The position numbers and the translations under genes were made by a program. Shown here one piece after another: positions 9,725-21,350 of a stretch of 64,000 nt of DNA. The number at the start of each line of letters is the position of its first letter. The stretch's first letter is position 1. The notes below the pieces were generated by a model. That model ran no database searches, was not told the DNA's origin, and worked only from the letters and a program-made list of their open reading frames with translations. This DNA is from Xanthomonas campestris pv. badrii (GTDB lineage: Bacteria > Pseudomonadota > Gammaproteobacteria > Xanthomonadales > Xanthomonadaceae), in contig NZ_CP051651.1 in NCBI RefSeq assembly GCF_012848175.1, positions 124,001-188,000 on the forward strand, written 5' to 3'.

Positions 9725-9754
9725 CAAAAAAGGCCCGATCTTTCGATCGGGCCT
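9725..9754 (-). terminator. Terminator of the tRNA-Met/tRNA-Gln unit
   Basis: On the minus strand a 10-bp stem (9745-9754 with 9731-9740, loop GAAA) is followed directly by a run of T residues (A-run 9725-9731 on the plus strand). It begins 9 bp after the tRNA-Gln CCA end. Confidence 0.85.
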
Positions 9755-9762
9755 TTGGTGTC

Positions 9763-9837
9763 TGGCTGCCCCGGATGGATTCGAACCACCGAATGCCTGA
9801 GTCAGAGTCAGGTGCCTTACCGCTTGGCGACGGGGCA
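9763..9837 (-). tRNA. tRNA-Gln (CTG anticodon)
   Basis: 75 nt including an encoded CCA. The acceptor stem TGCCCCG pairs with CGGGGCA, the T arm contains GGTTCGAATCC, and the anticodon loop CTCTGAC gives CTG, reading CAG codons. It is second in a two-tRNA transcript with tRNA-Met, 52 bp apart. Confidence 0.93.
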
Positions 9838-9889
9838 ATAAAAACGTGTTGTCCCAGAGTATCGCATGCCTGTGCAGGCCTGGATACCT

Positions 9890-9966
9890 TGGTGGCTATG
9901 GGTGGACTCGAACCACCGACCCCAGCATTATGAGTGCTGTGCTCTAACCGGCTGAGCTACATAGCC
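9890..9966 (-). tRNA. tRNA-Met (CAT anticodon, elongator type)
   Basis: 77 nt including an encoded CCA. The acceptor stem GGCTATG pairs with CATAGCC, the loop CTCATAA gives CAT, and the T arm contains GGTTCGAGTCC. The first base pair is matched (G-C) and the body resembles the E. coli elongator methionine tRNA rather than the initiator. A CAT-bearing tRNA-Ile2 is a less likely alternative. Confidence 0.9.
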
Positions 9967-9979
9967 TAGGGAGCCGGCA

Positions 9980-10008
9980 ATTCTCACGATGCATCCGCGT
10001 GTTGTCAA
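9980..10008 (-). promoter_or_regulatory. Promoter of the tRNA-Met/tRNA-Gln unit
   Basis: On the minus strand, TTGACA (10003-10008) and GAGAAT (9980-9985) are separated by 17 bp and lie 13 bp before the mature tRNA-Met 5' end. The consensus -35 element makes this a strong candidate. Confidence 0.75.
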
Positions 10009-10084
10009 GCATTTCGTTTTCAGCTTGTGAGCCGGGCGTCGCCGTGGCAGAGTCGGTGACAGTAGATTTTCAGGAGTCCGCATC

Positions 10085-10702
10085 GTGATCGATCCGGACG
10101 GTTTCCGGCCAAACGTCGGCATCGTGCTGATGCGAAAGGACGGTCAGGTGTTCTGGGCACGTCGTGTGCGCAGGGACGGCTGGCAGTTCCCGCAAGGTGG
10201 CATGAACACCGATGAGACCCCCGTTGAAGCCATGTACCGCGAGTTGCGCGAAGAAACCGGGTTGTTGCCTGAGCATGTGGAATTGCTCGGTGCCACCCCC
10301 GGGTGGCTGCGCTATCGCCTGCCAAGCCGTGCGGTGCGCCGCAACGAGCGGCAGGTGTGTATCGGCCAGAAGCAGGTCTGGTTCCTGCTGCAGTTCACCG
10401 GCGACGATTCCCATCTCAGGCTCGACCACACCGATACCCCGGAGTTCGATCACTGGCGCTGGGTGGATTTCTGGTATCCGGTCGAGCACGTGGTGATGTT
10501 CAAGCGCGGCGTCTACGCGCGTGCGCTCCGCCATCTGGCACCGCTGGCGCAGAGTCTGGCCGGGCCGGCTGCGGTCGGAGCGATGCCGGAGCGTGCGCTG
10601 GAGGCGTGGTTGCCGGGCAGCAGCGCAGCCGGTCACGACAGCCCGCGCAAGCGCCCACGCAAGCGGGGCGGGCCCCGGCAGGTCCGGATTAATAATGATT
10701 AA
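10085..10702 (+). CDS. rppH: RNA pyrophosphohydrolase
   Basis: RppH removes pyrophosphate from the 5' end of mRNA and so starts RNase E-dependent decay. The 205-residue protein has a complete Nudix box ([24 protein letters not shown], about residues 38-61) and [21 protein letters not shown], typical of RppH. The basic C-terminal tail ([10 protein letters not shown]) is longer than in E. coli. The start is GTG at 10085, with AGGAG 10 bases upstream. Confidence 0.93.
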   Translation: MIDPDGFRPNVGIVLMRKDGQVFWARRVRRDGWQFPQGGMNTDETPVEAMYRELREETGLLPEHVELLGATPGWLRYRLPSRAVRRNERQVCIGQKQVWFLLQFTGDDSHLRLDHTDTPEFDHWRWVDFWYPVEHVVMFKRGVYARALRHLAPLAQSLAGPAAVGAMPERALEAWLPGSSAAGHDSPRKRPRKRGGPRQVRINND

Positions 10703-10740
10703 CGTTTGGAATTGACACCTATTCTCGTTTGCGGTGCAAT
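10688..10740 (+). promoter_or_regulatory. bfd promoter with possible Fur site
   Basis: TTGACA (10712-10717) and TGCAAT (10735-10740) are 17 bp apart, 43 bp before the bfd start. Just upstream, TAATAATGATTAACG (about 10689-10703) partly matches the Fur half-site pattern GATAATGAT. The promoter is fairly clear; the Fur call is tentative and rests on bfd being iron-regulated in other bacteria. Confidence 0.5.
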
Positions 10741-10782
10741 CAGTGCCGGTCCTCTCCGGATCGCCAGCACCCGACCGATACC

Positions 10783-10992
10783 GTGTACGTCTGCATCTGT
10801 AATGGGGTCACCGACCACCAGATCCGCGAAGCGGCCGAAAACGGCTGCGCCAGCCTGGCCGAGCTGACCATGCGGACCGGTTGCGGGGCCAACTGCGGGT
10901 CCTGCCTGGACATGGCGGCCGACCTGTTGAGCCAGGCACATGCGACACGTGCCTTGCCGTTGCCGCTACTGGGGTTGGCCAGCGCCGCCTGA
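10783..10992 (+). CDS. bfd: Bacterioferritin-associated ferredoxin
   Basis: Bfd is a small [2Fe-2S] protein that reduces bacterioferritin and so releases stored iron. Starting at GTG 10783 (MYVCICNGVTD) it has 69 residues, with iron ligands Cys4, Cys6, Cys38 and Cys41 at the same positions as in E. coli. An earlier in-frame start at 10729 would add a Cys/Arg-rich stretch overlapping the promoter and is rejected. The bfr gene follows on the same strand, about 380 bp downstream. Confidence 0.9.
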   Translation: MYVCICNGVTDHQIREAAENGCASLAELTMRTGCGANCGSCLDMAADLLSQAHATRALPLPLLGLASAA

Positions 10993-11369
10993 GTTGCTGC
11001 GCACGGCGCGATGCCCGTCAGATGGGCGTCGAATGGCCTGTTACGACGGCCTGCTGCAACGTTCCGAGCCGGAAGCTTCGTTGGGCTTGAGCGTCGCCGC
11101 CGGAGACAATTCCTGAGGATGCTGCCTGTGCCCGGTCGCCCTTCATCTCGCTCGACCGGTGCCTTTACGCCTTGCGCGGTTGTCGAGCGGCGCGCGCTGC
11201 CGATCCTGCCAGGACTTTAACTGCGGCAGATGGTGGATCAATTCCGTCTGTCGATGGTTGCGCCCAGGGTCGCCTGCCAGGTATCACGCAACTGATCACG
11301 ATTCGCGTTCCTTCATGTGCCGCGCCAACGCGTTAGAGTGCGGCCGGCTCACTGTCTCGGAGACATCGC
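10993..11369 (+). other. Intergenic region between bfd and bfr
   Basis: A 377-bp stretch with no supported gene; the small ORFs in it overlap in several frames and resemble nothing I recognise. It presumably holds a separate bfr promoter, but I see no clear -35/-10 pair. Confidence 0.5.
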
Positions 11370-11840
11370 ATGAAGGGCGATACCAAGGTCATCGAGTACC
11401 TCAACAAGGTGCTCTACAACGAACTCACTGCGATCAACCAGTATTTCCTGCACGCCAAGATGCTGAAGAACTGGGGCCTGAAAGAACTGGCCGAGCATGA
11501 GTACAAGGAATCCATCGACGAAATGAAGCATGCGGACAAGTTGTCCGACCGCATCCTGTTTCTCGAAGGGCTGCCGAATTTCCAGGCGCTGGGCAAGCTA
11601 CGCATCGGCGAAAACCCCACCGAAATGTTCCGCTGCGATCTGGCGCTGGAGCGCGAGGCGGTGGCGGTGCTGCGCGAGGCGGTGGCCTATGCGGAGACCG
11701 TCAACGACTATGTCAGCCGCCAGCTGCTGGTAGACATCCTGGAGTCGGAAGAAGAGCACATCGACTGGCTGGAAACCCAGCTGGATCTGGTCGCGCGCAT
11801 CGGCGAACCGAATTACCTGCTGACCAAGCTGGACGACTGA
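11370..11840 (+). CDS. bfr: Bacterioferritin
   Basis: Bacterioferritin forms a 24-subunit shell that oxidises Fe(II) and stores ferric mineral. The 156-residue protein keeps the full ferroxidase site (Glu18, Glu51, His54, Glu94, Glu127, His130) and Met52, the axial ligand of the inter-subunit haem. It is therefore a catalytic, haem-binding subunit. It is paired with bfd upstream, the usual storage/release partnership. Confidence 0.96.
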   Translation: MKGDTKVIEYLNKVLYNELTAINQYFLHAKMLKNWGLKELAEHEYKESIDEMKHADKLSDRILFLEGLPNFQALGKLRIGENPTEMFRCDLALEREAVAVLREAVAYAETVNDYVSRQLLVDILESEEEHIDWLETQLDLVARIGEPNYLLTKLDD

Positions 11841-11986
11841 AGGCGCATCTTGCCGGGGTGAGCGTTGGGCCGTGGGTGGCGCATGCGCGTGTCATGGCTG
11901 ATCGTCACCGCGCTGGTGGCTGGTTGTCGGTAGTTCGTCTCTTCGGGCGCCGTGCTTGTCGAATGGCTGCGCGTGGCTTCGCCCGT

Positions 11987-12022
11987 ACCCTCACCCCAAC
12001 CCCGCTCCCGCCGGAGAGGGGC
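11987..12022. repeat. Dispersed GC-rich repeat (CCCTCACCCCAACCCC type)
   Basis: The sequence CCCTCACCCCAACCCC, followed by CTCC-CGCC-GGAG and GGGG, makes an imperfect hairpin. I recognise this as a dispersed intergenic repeat common in Xanthomonas and relatives. It lies in the 327-bp bfr-kinase gap, which otherwise holds no supported gene. Confidence 0.5.
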
Positions 12023-12167
12023 GAAGCGTTTTCGCCGGTGGAGGCTTGGATGCCTTCGGTGCGGACGCGGGTTTTGAGCAAGGCGTCGATTCGGTGAATG
12101 CGCAATTGGTCGAGTGCGCAGTGGCCGGCGCTCGGCTGTTGCTGTCGCCTCGATGACGCTCGTTCGA

Positions 12168-14474
<2,307 letters not shown>

Positions 14475-16436
14475 TCAGAGCACCGCGTTCGTGAAGTCGA
14501 AGTCCAGTTCCTTGCCGACGGTCTGCACCAGGTTGCCCTGGATGAAATCCACGCCGCTCATCCACATGGCCGCGGCGGCCTGCGGATCTTCGATGCGCTG
14601 GCCGATGATCAACAGGCCGCGCTGGTGGGCGATGTCGATCACCCCGCGCAACTGGTCGCGCACCGTGGCATTGCCGTGCGCATCGGCAAAGCGATTGGCC
14701 ATGCGCACGAAGCTCAGCGGCAATTGGCTGAGCAGGGCATTGGCTTCGTCGCCCGGCTCGAACTGGCTGAGGCAGAACTGCACGCCGGCCGGCATCAGCC
14801 TGGCGCAGAACTGCTGCACCGTGACTGCGTGGATCAGAGCATCGTCCAGGCGCAGGTCCACGATCAACGATTGCCCGGCCACGCCGCGCTCGGACAGCGC
14901 CTTGAGCAGCCAGTCGGCGAACGCGTCGCGCGCCAGGGTGCGCGGGGATTGCGAGACGAACAGCCGCAGCGGCGGGCTGGCGTGCTGGTACAGGTGCAGC
15001 AGCCCGAGCGCGTGGTCCATGACCTGCTGGTCGAGATCGGCGATGCGCCCGGCCGCCTCGGCGGCGGGGATGACCTGGCCAGCCGACAGCAGCGTGCCAT
15101 CGGCCTGGCGCAGCCGCAGCAGTACCTGGTACTGCGCGGTGTCGCCGCCGGCCACCGCCACGATGGGCTGGTAGGCCAGTTCCAGCTGGCCTTCGACCAG
15201 GCGCAGTTGTTCCTGCTGCTCGGCCTGGCTGGGCGCCAGATAGGTCTGCACGCCGTCGCTGCGCAGGCGCGCCTGCAGTGCAGTGCGTTCGACCGCCTCC
15301 AGCGCGCTGCCGGTGTCGTCGAAGCCCAGGCTCAACGGCGCGGCGCCGATGGCGCAGCGCACGTGCACCGATTCTTCCTCGCGGACCGCAAAGGCATTGG
15401 CGGAAAGCCGCTCGCGGATGTCCAGCGCGCGCTGCTCCAGGCTGGCTTCGTCCATCTCCACGCCCAGCAGCAGGAAGCTGTTGTCGTTCAAGCGCGCTAG
15501 CGGATACGGGTGCGCGGCACTGGCCAGGCGATGCCCGGCCTGGGTCATCAGGCGCTCGTAGGCGGCGTAGCCGTAGCGCTCACGCAGGCCGAGCGCGCTG
15601 GCGATTTCGATGAAGAACAGCCCGCCGGCCTGCTTGCGCTCCAGCGCCTCGCCGAGCAGGTCCATCACGTGGCCGCGCGTGGGCAGGCCGGTTTCCGGAT
15701 TGCTGCGCGCGCTGATCTGCTCGCCGGCCTGCTGCAGTGCCTGCTGGCGCGCACGGCGGATACGGTTGGAGACCGCCGCGATGAGATGGCGTGGGCGGAT
15801 CGGTTTGGTCAGGAAATCGTCGGCGCCGCTGTCGAGCACTTCGAACTGACGCTCCGGGTCCGGGTCGCCGGTCAGGAACACGATCGGCAGCAGCTGCTGG
15901 CCGGGTTGCTGACGAATCAGGGTGGTCAGGCGGATGCCGTCCAGCTCGGGCATGTGCAGATCCATCAGGATCAGGTCCGGATGGTAGTCCTGGATCGCCT
16001 GCGGCACGCTGGCGGCGGTCATTTCGACTTGCGCATGCATGCCGGCGCCATGCAGCACGCTCTGCGCGAACAGGGCCTGCGAGCGGTCGTCTTCGACGAT
16101 CAGCACGCGATACGGCGCATCGGCCGCGATGGTGTCGCCGCCGTCGGACGTCGTTGCAGGCGCCGCAGCAGGCGGCGGCGCAGCCGAGGTGCGCGGGTTG
16201 GCGACGGCGGCCGCGGCCCGCACCGGCGCAAGCGCCGCCGCCTGGCTGGGCGCGGCGGCCGTGGCAGGCGCGGGAATGATCGCGGCGCTCACCGGGGCGG
16301 CGCTCTCGGCCGCGCTGGCAGCCTCGTCGGCCCAGCGACGCCAGTAGTCGGCCGGCGGCGTCTCGGCGCGCAACGGGCGATGACGCGTGGCGGTGTCGTC
16401 GCGGGTGGTGAAAGGAACCGGATCTCGGGCGGCCAT
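14475..16436 (-). CDS. Response regulator with degenerate GGDEF and EAL domains
   Basis: The 653-residue protein has a disordered Ala/Pro-rich N-terminus (about 1-105), a receiver with Asp159 (LILMDLHMPELDG), then GGDEF-like (about 245-390) and EAL-like (about 400-640) domains. Both output domains lack catalytic motifs: GGDEF is replaced by NDNSF (317-321) and EALLR by QVLLR (437-441). It is probably a c-di-GMP-binding or protein-interaction output, comparable in logic to FimX, rather than a cyclase or phosphodiesterase. Its stop abuts the kinase start (TGAGTG), so the pair is translationally coupled. Confidence 0.88.
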   Translation of the reverse strand: MAARDPVPFTTRDDTATRHRPLRAETPPADYWRRWADEAASAAESAAPVSAAIIPAPATAAAPSQAAALAPVRAAAAVANPRTSAAPPPAAAPATTSDGGDTIAADAPYRVLIVEDDRSQALFAQSVLHGAGMHAQVEMTAASVPQAIQDYHPDLILMDLHMPELDGIRLTTLIRQQPGQQLLPIVFLTGDPDPERQFEVLDSGADDFLTKPIRPRHLIAAVSNRIRRARQQALQQAGEQISARSNPETGLPTRGHVMDLLGEALERKQAGGLFFIEIASALGLRERYGYAAYERLMTQAGHRLASAAHPYPLARLNDNSFLLLGVEMDEASLEQRALDIRERLSANAFAVREEESVHVRCAIGAAPLSLGFDDTGSALEAVERTALQARLRSDGVQTYLAPSQAEQQEQLRLVEGQLELAYQPIVAVAGGDTAQYQVLLRLRQADGTLLSAGQVIPAAEAAGRIADLDQQVMDHALGLLHLYQHASPPLRLFVSQSPRTLARDAFADWLLKALSERGVAGQSLIVDLRLDDALIHAVTVQQFCARLMPAGVQFCLSQFEPGDEANALLSQLPLSFVRMANRFADAHGNATVRDQLRGVIDIAHQRGLLIIGQRIEDPQAAAAMWMSGVDFIQGNLVQTVGKELDFDFTNAVL

Positions 16437-16474
16437 CGATACTCCCTGCAGTCGCGATGATTATGCGATGAACT

Positions 16475-17101
16475 TCACGATAGCGGGGAGCGGCGTGCAG
16501 CCGGCGTGCTTGCCGCACGCATCGGCGCGACCAGCCGGCGCATGCCCCGCCACAGCAATCGCCACACCCACCACACCAACAGCGCGGCCAGCACGCTGGA
16601 CCCCACCGCCAGGCTCAACGCCAGCCATGGGTGCGCCAGCGCCAGGGCCAATGCGGTGGTGGCGATGGTGTCCTCGGCCAGCGAGGCGACCCAGTTGCTG
16701 GCCGGCTCGGGCGAGGTGTTGAGCAAGGCGCGGCTGCCGGCCTTGAGCGTGTGGCTGGTCAGCGCCACCCCTGCACCGGCAGCCAGCACGCCGGTACTCA
16801 GGTCGCCGTCGGGCGACAGCGTGGCCGCGGCCAGGAATGCGCCGGCCGGCACCCGCGCCAGGGTCTGCAGCAGGTCCCAAGCCGAATCCACGCCGGGGAT
16901 CTTGTCGGCGAAGAATTCGGCCACCGCCAGCGCGCCGGAGGTGCCCAGCACCCACCACGACTGCGCCGGATGCAGGGCAGGCGGCAACTCGATCCACCCG
17001 AGCAGGCCAGCCAGGCCGACCCCGAACACGGTGAGATAGACGCGGATGCCGGCCAGCCAGGCCAGCAGGATGCCGATCACGAACAGATGGGCCTCGCTCA
17101 T
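16475..17101 (-). CDS. DUF4126 family membrane protein
   Basis: The 208-residue protein has about five hydrophobic segments, and its [23 protein letters not shown] and [15 protein letters not shown] regions are typical of DUF4126. Function is unknown. The start at 17101 ([10 protein letters not shown]) is chosen over an upstream ATG at 17230 that gives an arginine-rich, non-membrane lead. It lies 38 bp upstream of the receiver-GGDEF-EAL gene on the same strand, so it may be first in that operon. Confidence 0.75.
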   Translation of the reverse strand: MSEAHLFVIGILLAWLAGIRVYLTVFGVGLAGLLGWIELPPALHPAQSWWVLGTSGALAVAEFFADKIPGVDSAWDLLQTLARVPAGAFLAAATLSPDGDLSTGVLAAGAGVALTSHTLKAGSRALLNTSPEPASNWVASLAEDTIATTALALALAHPWLALSLAVGSSVLAALLVWWVWRLLWRGMRRLVAPMRAASTPAARRSPLS

Positions 17102-17222
17102 GGCGTGGTTTCCTGCAAACAATTGCGGAACTATGGGATAACCGCCGGTCCAGCGCCAGCACGACGATTGTCGGGGCTCTGGCACACTACGCCGCCGACC
17201 AACGCCGGCCCGTCCGGACCCG

Positions 17223-17966
17223 ATGCCCATGAGACCAACCGCACGCGTTCAGATCGTCCAACGGGAGCCGGGCGGCGGCTGGTCCAGCGGCCGCTGGCTG
17301 TGGGGCCTGATCGCCCTGCTGTGGCTGGCATCGCTGGGCGGCGTGTGGTGGATGGCCACGCGGACGGCAGCGCCTCGCCTGGCCCAGTCCGAGGCAGCGT
17401 TGCAGCAGGCGCAGCGCAGCCAGGCCCAGCAGCGGCGGCAGATCGCGCAGTTGCAACAGCGCCAGGTCAACCTGGCGATGTCCGACAAGATCAGCCGCGC
17501 CGCCAATACCGAAGTGCAGGCCTCGCTGGCCGAACGCGACGAGCAGATCGCCGCGCTGCGCGCGGATGTGGCCTTCTACGAGCGCCTGGTGGGCTCCACC
17601 GCGCAGCGCAAGGGGCTCAACGCGCATTCGGTGCAGTTCACTGCCGAGGCTGGCGGCACCTGGAATTACAGCGTGGTGCTGACCCAGAACCTCAACCGTG
17701 GCGCGATCAGCCAGGGCCAGCTGCGCTTTGCGGTGGAAGGCGTGCGCGCCGGCAAGCTGGTGACGGTGAGCTGGAACGAGCTGCACCAGAAACCCGATGC
17801 CGCCGGTCAGCCGTATTCGTTCCGCTATTTCCAACAGCTGGACGGCAGCGTGATCCTGCCGAAGGATTTCACCCCGCAACGTGTCAAAATCTCCCTGAGC
17901 GGCGATGGGGCGCCGGTCAATCAGACATTCGATTGGAAAGTCGCCGGCAATGGCGCGGGGGAGTAG
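17223..17966 (+). CDS. Single-pass membrane protein with coiled coil (DUF6776-like)
   Basis: The 247-residue protein has a short cytoplasmic N-terminus, one membrane helix (about 25-46), a Gln-rich coiled coil (about 52-115) and a C-terminal beta-rich domain ([29 protein letters not shown]...). I associate this layout with DUF6776. The role is unknown. The bactofilin gene starts three bases after its stop, which suggests a joint role in envelope or cell-shape organisation (inference). Confidence 0.7.
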   Translation: MPMRPTARVQIVQREPGGGWSSGRWLWGLIALLWLASLGGVWWMATRTAAPRLAQSEAALQQAQRSQAQQRRQIAQLQQRQVNLAMSDKISRAANTEVQASLAERDEQIAALRADVAFYERLVGSTAQRKGLNAHSVQFTAEAGGTWNYSVVLTQNLNRGAISQGQLRFAVEGVRAGKLVTVSWNELHQKPDAAGQPYSFRYFQQLDGSVILPKDFTPQRVKISLSGDGAPVNQTFDWKVAGNGAGE

Positions 17967-17969
17967 CTC

Positions 17970-18419
17970 ATGTTCGGAAACAAGTCCAACCGTGGTGCGC
18001 AGACCGTGGTCGATACCTTGATCGGGCCGCAGGTGGTCATCCGCGGCGACCTGACGTTCAGCGGCGGCCTGTATGTGGAGGGCCGCATCCTGGGCAAGGT
18101 GATTGCCGAGGACGGCGCCAGCGCCATCTTGACCGTGGCCGAGCAGGGCAGCATCGAGGGCGAAGTGCGCGCGCCGGTGGTGATCATCAACGGCCAGTTG
18201 ACTGGCGACGTGCATGCCGCCGAGCGGGTCGAACTGGCCGCCAATGCGCGCGTGCAGGGCAATGTGCATTACCAGGTGGTGGAGATGAGCGCCGGTGCGC
18301 AGCTCACCGGGCGCCTGATCCATGCCGCCGCCGCAGGCGCCACCGCGGCGCTGCCGGCCCCGGAAGGCCATCGCGCCGAGCCGGCCAAGGCCGCGCAGCC
18401 CGAAACTGCCGACGCCTGA
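17970..18419 (+). CDS. Bactofilin (polymer-forming cytoskeletal protein)
   Basis: Bactofilins polymerise without nucleotide into filaments that place envelope enzymes. This 149-residue protein has the central right-handed beta-helix domain (about 20-115), with repeats such as [21 protein letters not shown] and [22 protein letters not shown], flanked by short disordered tails ending in an Ala/Pro/Glu-rich stretch. It is directly downstream of a membrane coiled-coil protein. Confidence 0.9.
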   Translation: MFGNKSNRGAQTVVDTLIGPQVVIRGDLTFSGGLYVEGRILGKVIAEDGASAILTVAEQGSIEGEVRAPVVIINGQLTGDVHAAERVELAANARVQGNVHYQVVEMSAGAQLTGRLIHAAAAGATAALPAPEGHRAEPAKAAQPETADA

Positions 18420-18499
18420 GCCCCGCTGCAGCTGAAGCGCGAGCGTGTGGCCGGCATATTCGGCTTGAAGTGGAGCCGCCCGGCCCCCATGCTGACGGC

Positions 18500-18886
18500 A
18501 TGAGCACGCTCGTTTCGCTTCCCACTGCCGCCCCGGCGCCGGACTACCAGTCCATCGACCGGCCGTTGAACTTCTCCGGCGCTGCCGCCGCCAAGGTGCG
18601 CGAGCTGATCCAGGAAGAAGGCAACGCCGACCTGGCGTTGCGCGTGTACATCCAGGGCGGCGGGTGTTCCGGCTTCCAGTACGGGTTCGAGTTCGACGAG
18701 AACCGCGCCGAAGACGATCTGGCCGTGGCCACCGACGGGGTGACGCTGCTGGTCGACCCGCTGAGCCTGCAGTACCTGATGGGCGCCGAGGTGGACTACA
18801 CCGAAAGCCTGACCGGTGCGCAGTTCGTGATCCGCAACCCCAATGCCAAGACCACCTGCGGGTGCGGGAGCAGCTTCAGCGTGTAG
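18500..18886 (+). CDS. erpA: Iron-sulfur cluster insertion protein ErpA
   Basis: ErpA is an A-type carrier that delivers Fe-S clusters to apo-proteins. The 128-residue protein keeps the three ligand cysteines Cys56 ([11 protein letters not shown]), Cys120 and Cys122 ([11 protein letters not shown] at the C-terminus). The IscA/SufA paralogues differ in context; the length and N-terminal extension here fit ErpA. The ATG at 18500 is used; the gene continues open in frame far upstream, but without protein-like sequence. Confidence 0.9.
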   Translation: MSTLVSLPTAAPAPDYQSIDRPLNFSGAAAAKVRELIQEEGNADLALRVYIQGGGCSGFQYGFEFDENRAEDDLAVATDGVTLLVDPLSLQYLMGAEVDYTESLTGAQFVIRNPNAKTTCGCGSSFSV

Positions 18887-19163
18887 GGCGCGGGTGCTGG
18901 CGTGGATGCATGTGGCAAGCGTCCACGGCGGTGATCGATCCGGCGGCTGAGTTCACTCGGCAAGACTGCTGACCTGTGTGTGCTTGCGTTGGCTGGGTGC
19001 GCGCCGCTGTACCAGCGCGGCAGGGCCGCACTGTCCGCAGCCGCGTGCAGTGCACCGATCGCTCGCAGCCATCGCGTCGGCGTCTGAACGTGCAGCCTGG
19101 AGTGTGCGACGACCGTGCACGGCATGGTTGCGGGTGTCGCCGATTATCGGCAGGCTTGCGCCG

Positions 19164-20063
19164 ATGTCAGAATCCACTCTTCCGTTGTCCGGTTTCGCCT
19201 TCACCCACGCGCCACTGGATCGCGGCGATGCGCTGCGCGACGACCCGGCTGCCCTGGCGCAGATGTGGGCGCAGGGCCATGTGCTGTTGATCGATGCCAA
19301 GGGCACCGCCCTGGCCGATGCGCAGGGGCAGCCGCTGTTGCTGCGGGGCGCCGCGCTTGCCGATGGGCCGGAGGCGGCCATCTTCCTGGGGGTGCGCGAT
19401 GGCCAGGGCTGGTTCTGCCTGTCGGCCGACCCGCTCGACCTGAAGGCGCCGCAGCGGGTGGACCTGCGCCAGGCGGCAGCCGAATGGCCGGCAGACATCG
19501 CCACTGCGGTGTCGTACGCGCGGGCGATGTTGCATTGGCAGGCGCGCACGCGGTTTTGCGGCGTCTGCGGCGGGGCGATCGTATTCCGCCGTGCCGGCTT
19601 CATCGCCCATTGCACGCAATGCCAGACCGAGCACTACCCGCGCGTGGATCCGGCCATCATCGTCGCGGTCAGCGACGGGCGGCGGCTGCTGCTGGGCCGC
19701 CAGGCCAGCTGGGCGCCGCGGCGCTATTCGGTGATTGCCGGCTTCGTCGAGCCGGGCGAATCGCTGGAGCAGACCGTGGCGCGCGAAGTGCACGAGGAGA
19801 CCCGCGTGCGGATCCAGCACTGCAGCTATCTGGGCGCGCAGCCGTGGCCATTTCCCGGCGCGTTGATGCTGGGCTTCAGTGCGCATGCGGCTGCCAGCGA
19901 GGTGCCGCAGGTAACCGGTGAGCTGGAAGACGCGCGTTGGGTCAGCCATGCCGAGGTCGGTGCAGCGCTGGCCGGGCAGGGGGGAGACGAGGGCATCGGC
20001 TTGCCTCCGGCCATCTCGATTGCACGCGCGCTGATCGAGCACTGGTATCGCAGCCATGGCTGA
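19164..20063 (+). CDS. nudC: NADH pyrophosphatase / NAD-cap decapping enzyme
   Basis: NudC hydrolyses NADH and removes NAD caps from RNA. The 299-residue protein has a zinc ribbon (Cys132, Cys135, Cys150, Cys153), a Nudix box (GFVEPGESLEQTVAREVHEETRV, about 193-215) and the NADH-specific QPWPFP motif (226-231). The start at 19164 (MSESTLPLSGFAF) removes a Cys/Arg-rich upstream extension without homology. Confidence 0.93.
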   Translation: MSESTLPLSGFAFTHAPLDRGDALRDDPAALAQMWAQGHVLLIDAKGTALADAQGQPLLLRGAALADGPEAAIFLGVRDGQGWFCLSADPLDLKAPQRVDLRQAAAEWPADIATAVSYARAMLHWQARTRFCGVCGGAIVFRRAGFIAHCTQCQTEHYPRVDPAIIVAVSDGRRLLLGRQASWAPRRYSVIAGFVEPGESLEQTVAREVHEETRVRIQHCSYLGAQPWPFPGALMLGFSAHAAASEVPQVTGELEDARWVSHAEVGAALAGQGGDEGIGLPPAISIARALIEHWYRSHG

Positions 20064-20202
20064 GTGCCTGGGCGTCGCCCCTTGCGGCCCGCTCGCCTCA
20101 GCGGTCGCTGTGCAGCGCGCTGTTGCGCCTGCAAACGGCGCAAAGACGTCGTTGCAGTCCGGTTGCGTCTGCTCGGCTAGACTTGGCTGAGGAGGGACAC
20201 CC

Positions 20203-21096
20203 ATGTTCACCACCCTGGTTGCCGTCGTCGTCGCACTCACGCTGGGTCATCTGGTGCCGGCGCAGGTGGCCAGGCTGCGGCGTTTCGAGTGGTTCGGCCA
20301 CTGGCTGCGCCGGCTGGACAGCGTCGCCGCCGGGCGCGGTGCGTGGCAAGGCCGCTACGGCGTGCTGCTGGCGCTAGTGCCGGTGCTGGTCGTGGTCGCG
20401 CTGCTGCAATGGGCGCTGGACGATGTATGGCACGGCTTCCTGTCGCTGCTGTTCGGCGTGGCGGTGCTGGCCTGGACCTGGGGCCCGCGCGATCTGGATC
20501 GCGATGTCGAAGCGGTGATCGATGCCGATGCGCCCGGCGCGCGACGCGAGGCGATTTCGCACCTGCAGGCGGCCGGCGGCAGCGTGCATGAAGATGCGCC
20601 GTCGCTGGTGGAGGCGGTGGTGGTCAACGGCCTGCGCCGCTGGTTCGCCGTGCTGTGGTGGTTCCTGCTGCTGGGGCCGGTTGGCGCGGTGCTGTATCGG
20701 CTGACCGCCCTGGCGGTGGAAAGCCCGCTGGCGGTGCTGCTGCCACCACGCAACCTGGCTGGCGCGCGTTGGCTGCTGGCTGCGCTGGAATGGCCAGTCG
20801 CGCAGCTGATCACCGTATCGATGGCGTTGGTGGGCAATTTCGACACGGTGTTCCGGGCCTGGCGCGAAGCGCACGGCAACCGCTGGACGCTGGAGCCGCA
20901 TTTCCTGGGTGCGGTGGCGCGCGCCAGCGTCAGTGCCGACCTGCGCGAGGAAGCGCACGACTACACCGATTCGGGGCTGGTGCCGGTGTGGCGCCGGCTA
21001 CCGGAAGTGCGCGATGCGATGAGCCTGGTCTGGCGCGTGCTGCTGCTGTGGATGGTGGTGCTGGCGTTGCTGGTGATTGCGGGGTGGGTGCGGTAG
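20203..21096 (+). CDS. ampE: AmpE-like inner-membrane protein
   Basis: The 297-residue protein has membrane segments near the N-terminus (about 1-20, 52-88), middle (about 150-170) and C-terminus (about 275-295), and the AmpE motifs GPRDLDRDVEA, VNGLRRWFAVLWWFLLLGPVGAVLYRL and FDTVFRAWR. AmpE lies with ampD in enterobacteria and affects beta-lactamase signalling, although its biochemical role is unsettled. No ampD is seen nearby. An AGGAGG site precedes the ATG. Confidence 0.85.
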   Translation: MFTTLVAVVVALTLGHLVPAQVARLRRFEWFGHWLRRLDSVAAGRGAWQGRYGVLLALVPVLVVVALLQWALDDVWHGFLSLLFGVAVLAWTWGPRDLDRDVEAVIDADAPGARREAISHLQAAGGSVHEDAPSLVEAVVVNGLRRWFAVLWWFLLLGPVGAVLYRLTALAVESPLAVLLPPRNLAGARWLLAALEWPVAQLITVSMALVGNFDTVFRAWREAHGNRWTLEPHFLGAVARASVSADLREEAHDYTDSGLVPVWRRLPEVRDAMSLVWRVLLLWMVVLALLVIAGWVR

Positions 21097-21350
21097 TGCT
21101 GTTCCTTCAACCTGCACTTGAGTGTTGGTCTGCCGATTATTTTTGCTGCATCAACTTGGATCCGATAGAGACGCCGGTCTGGAAAACCGAGTGCAGGCGC
21201 TACCACCACCCATTTCTATGTGAAAGACGATCCATCTCTTTCCATGATGCTGCTGTCAGTCCTATGCCACTGAAGCCGCATTTGTTTTTGGTCTGCTGAT
21301 AGCGATCCAGTTCGCTTCTTTACTGGATATGCCAAAGCCGATCAGGGCGA

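Noticed and set aside
9890..9966. tRNA with CAT anticodon considered as initiator tRNA or tRNA-Ile2
   Set aside because: The first acceptor pair is matched, unlike initiators, and the body resembles the elongator methionine tRNA; Ile2 cannot be fully excluded without a classifier.
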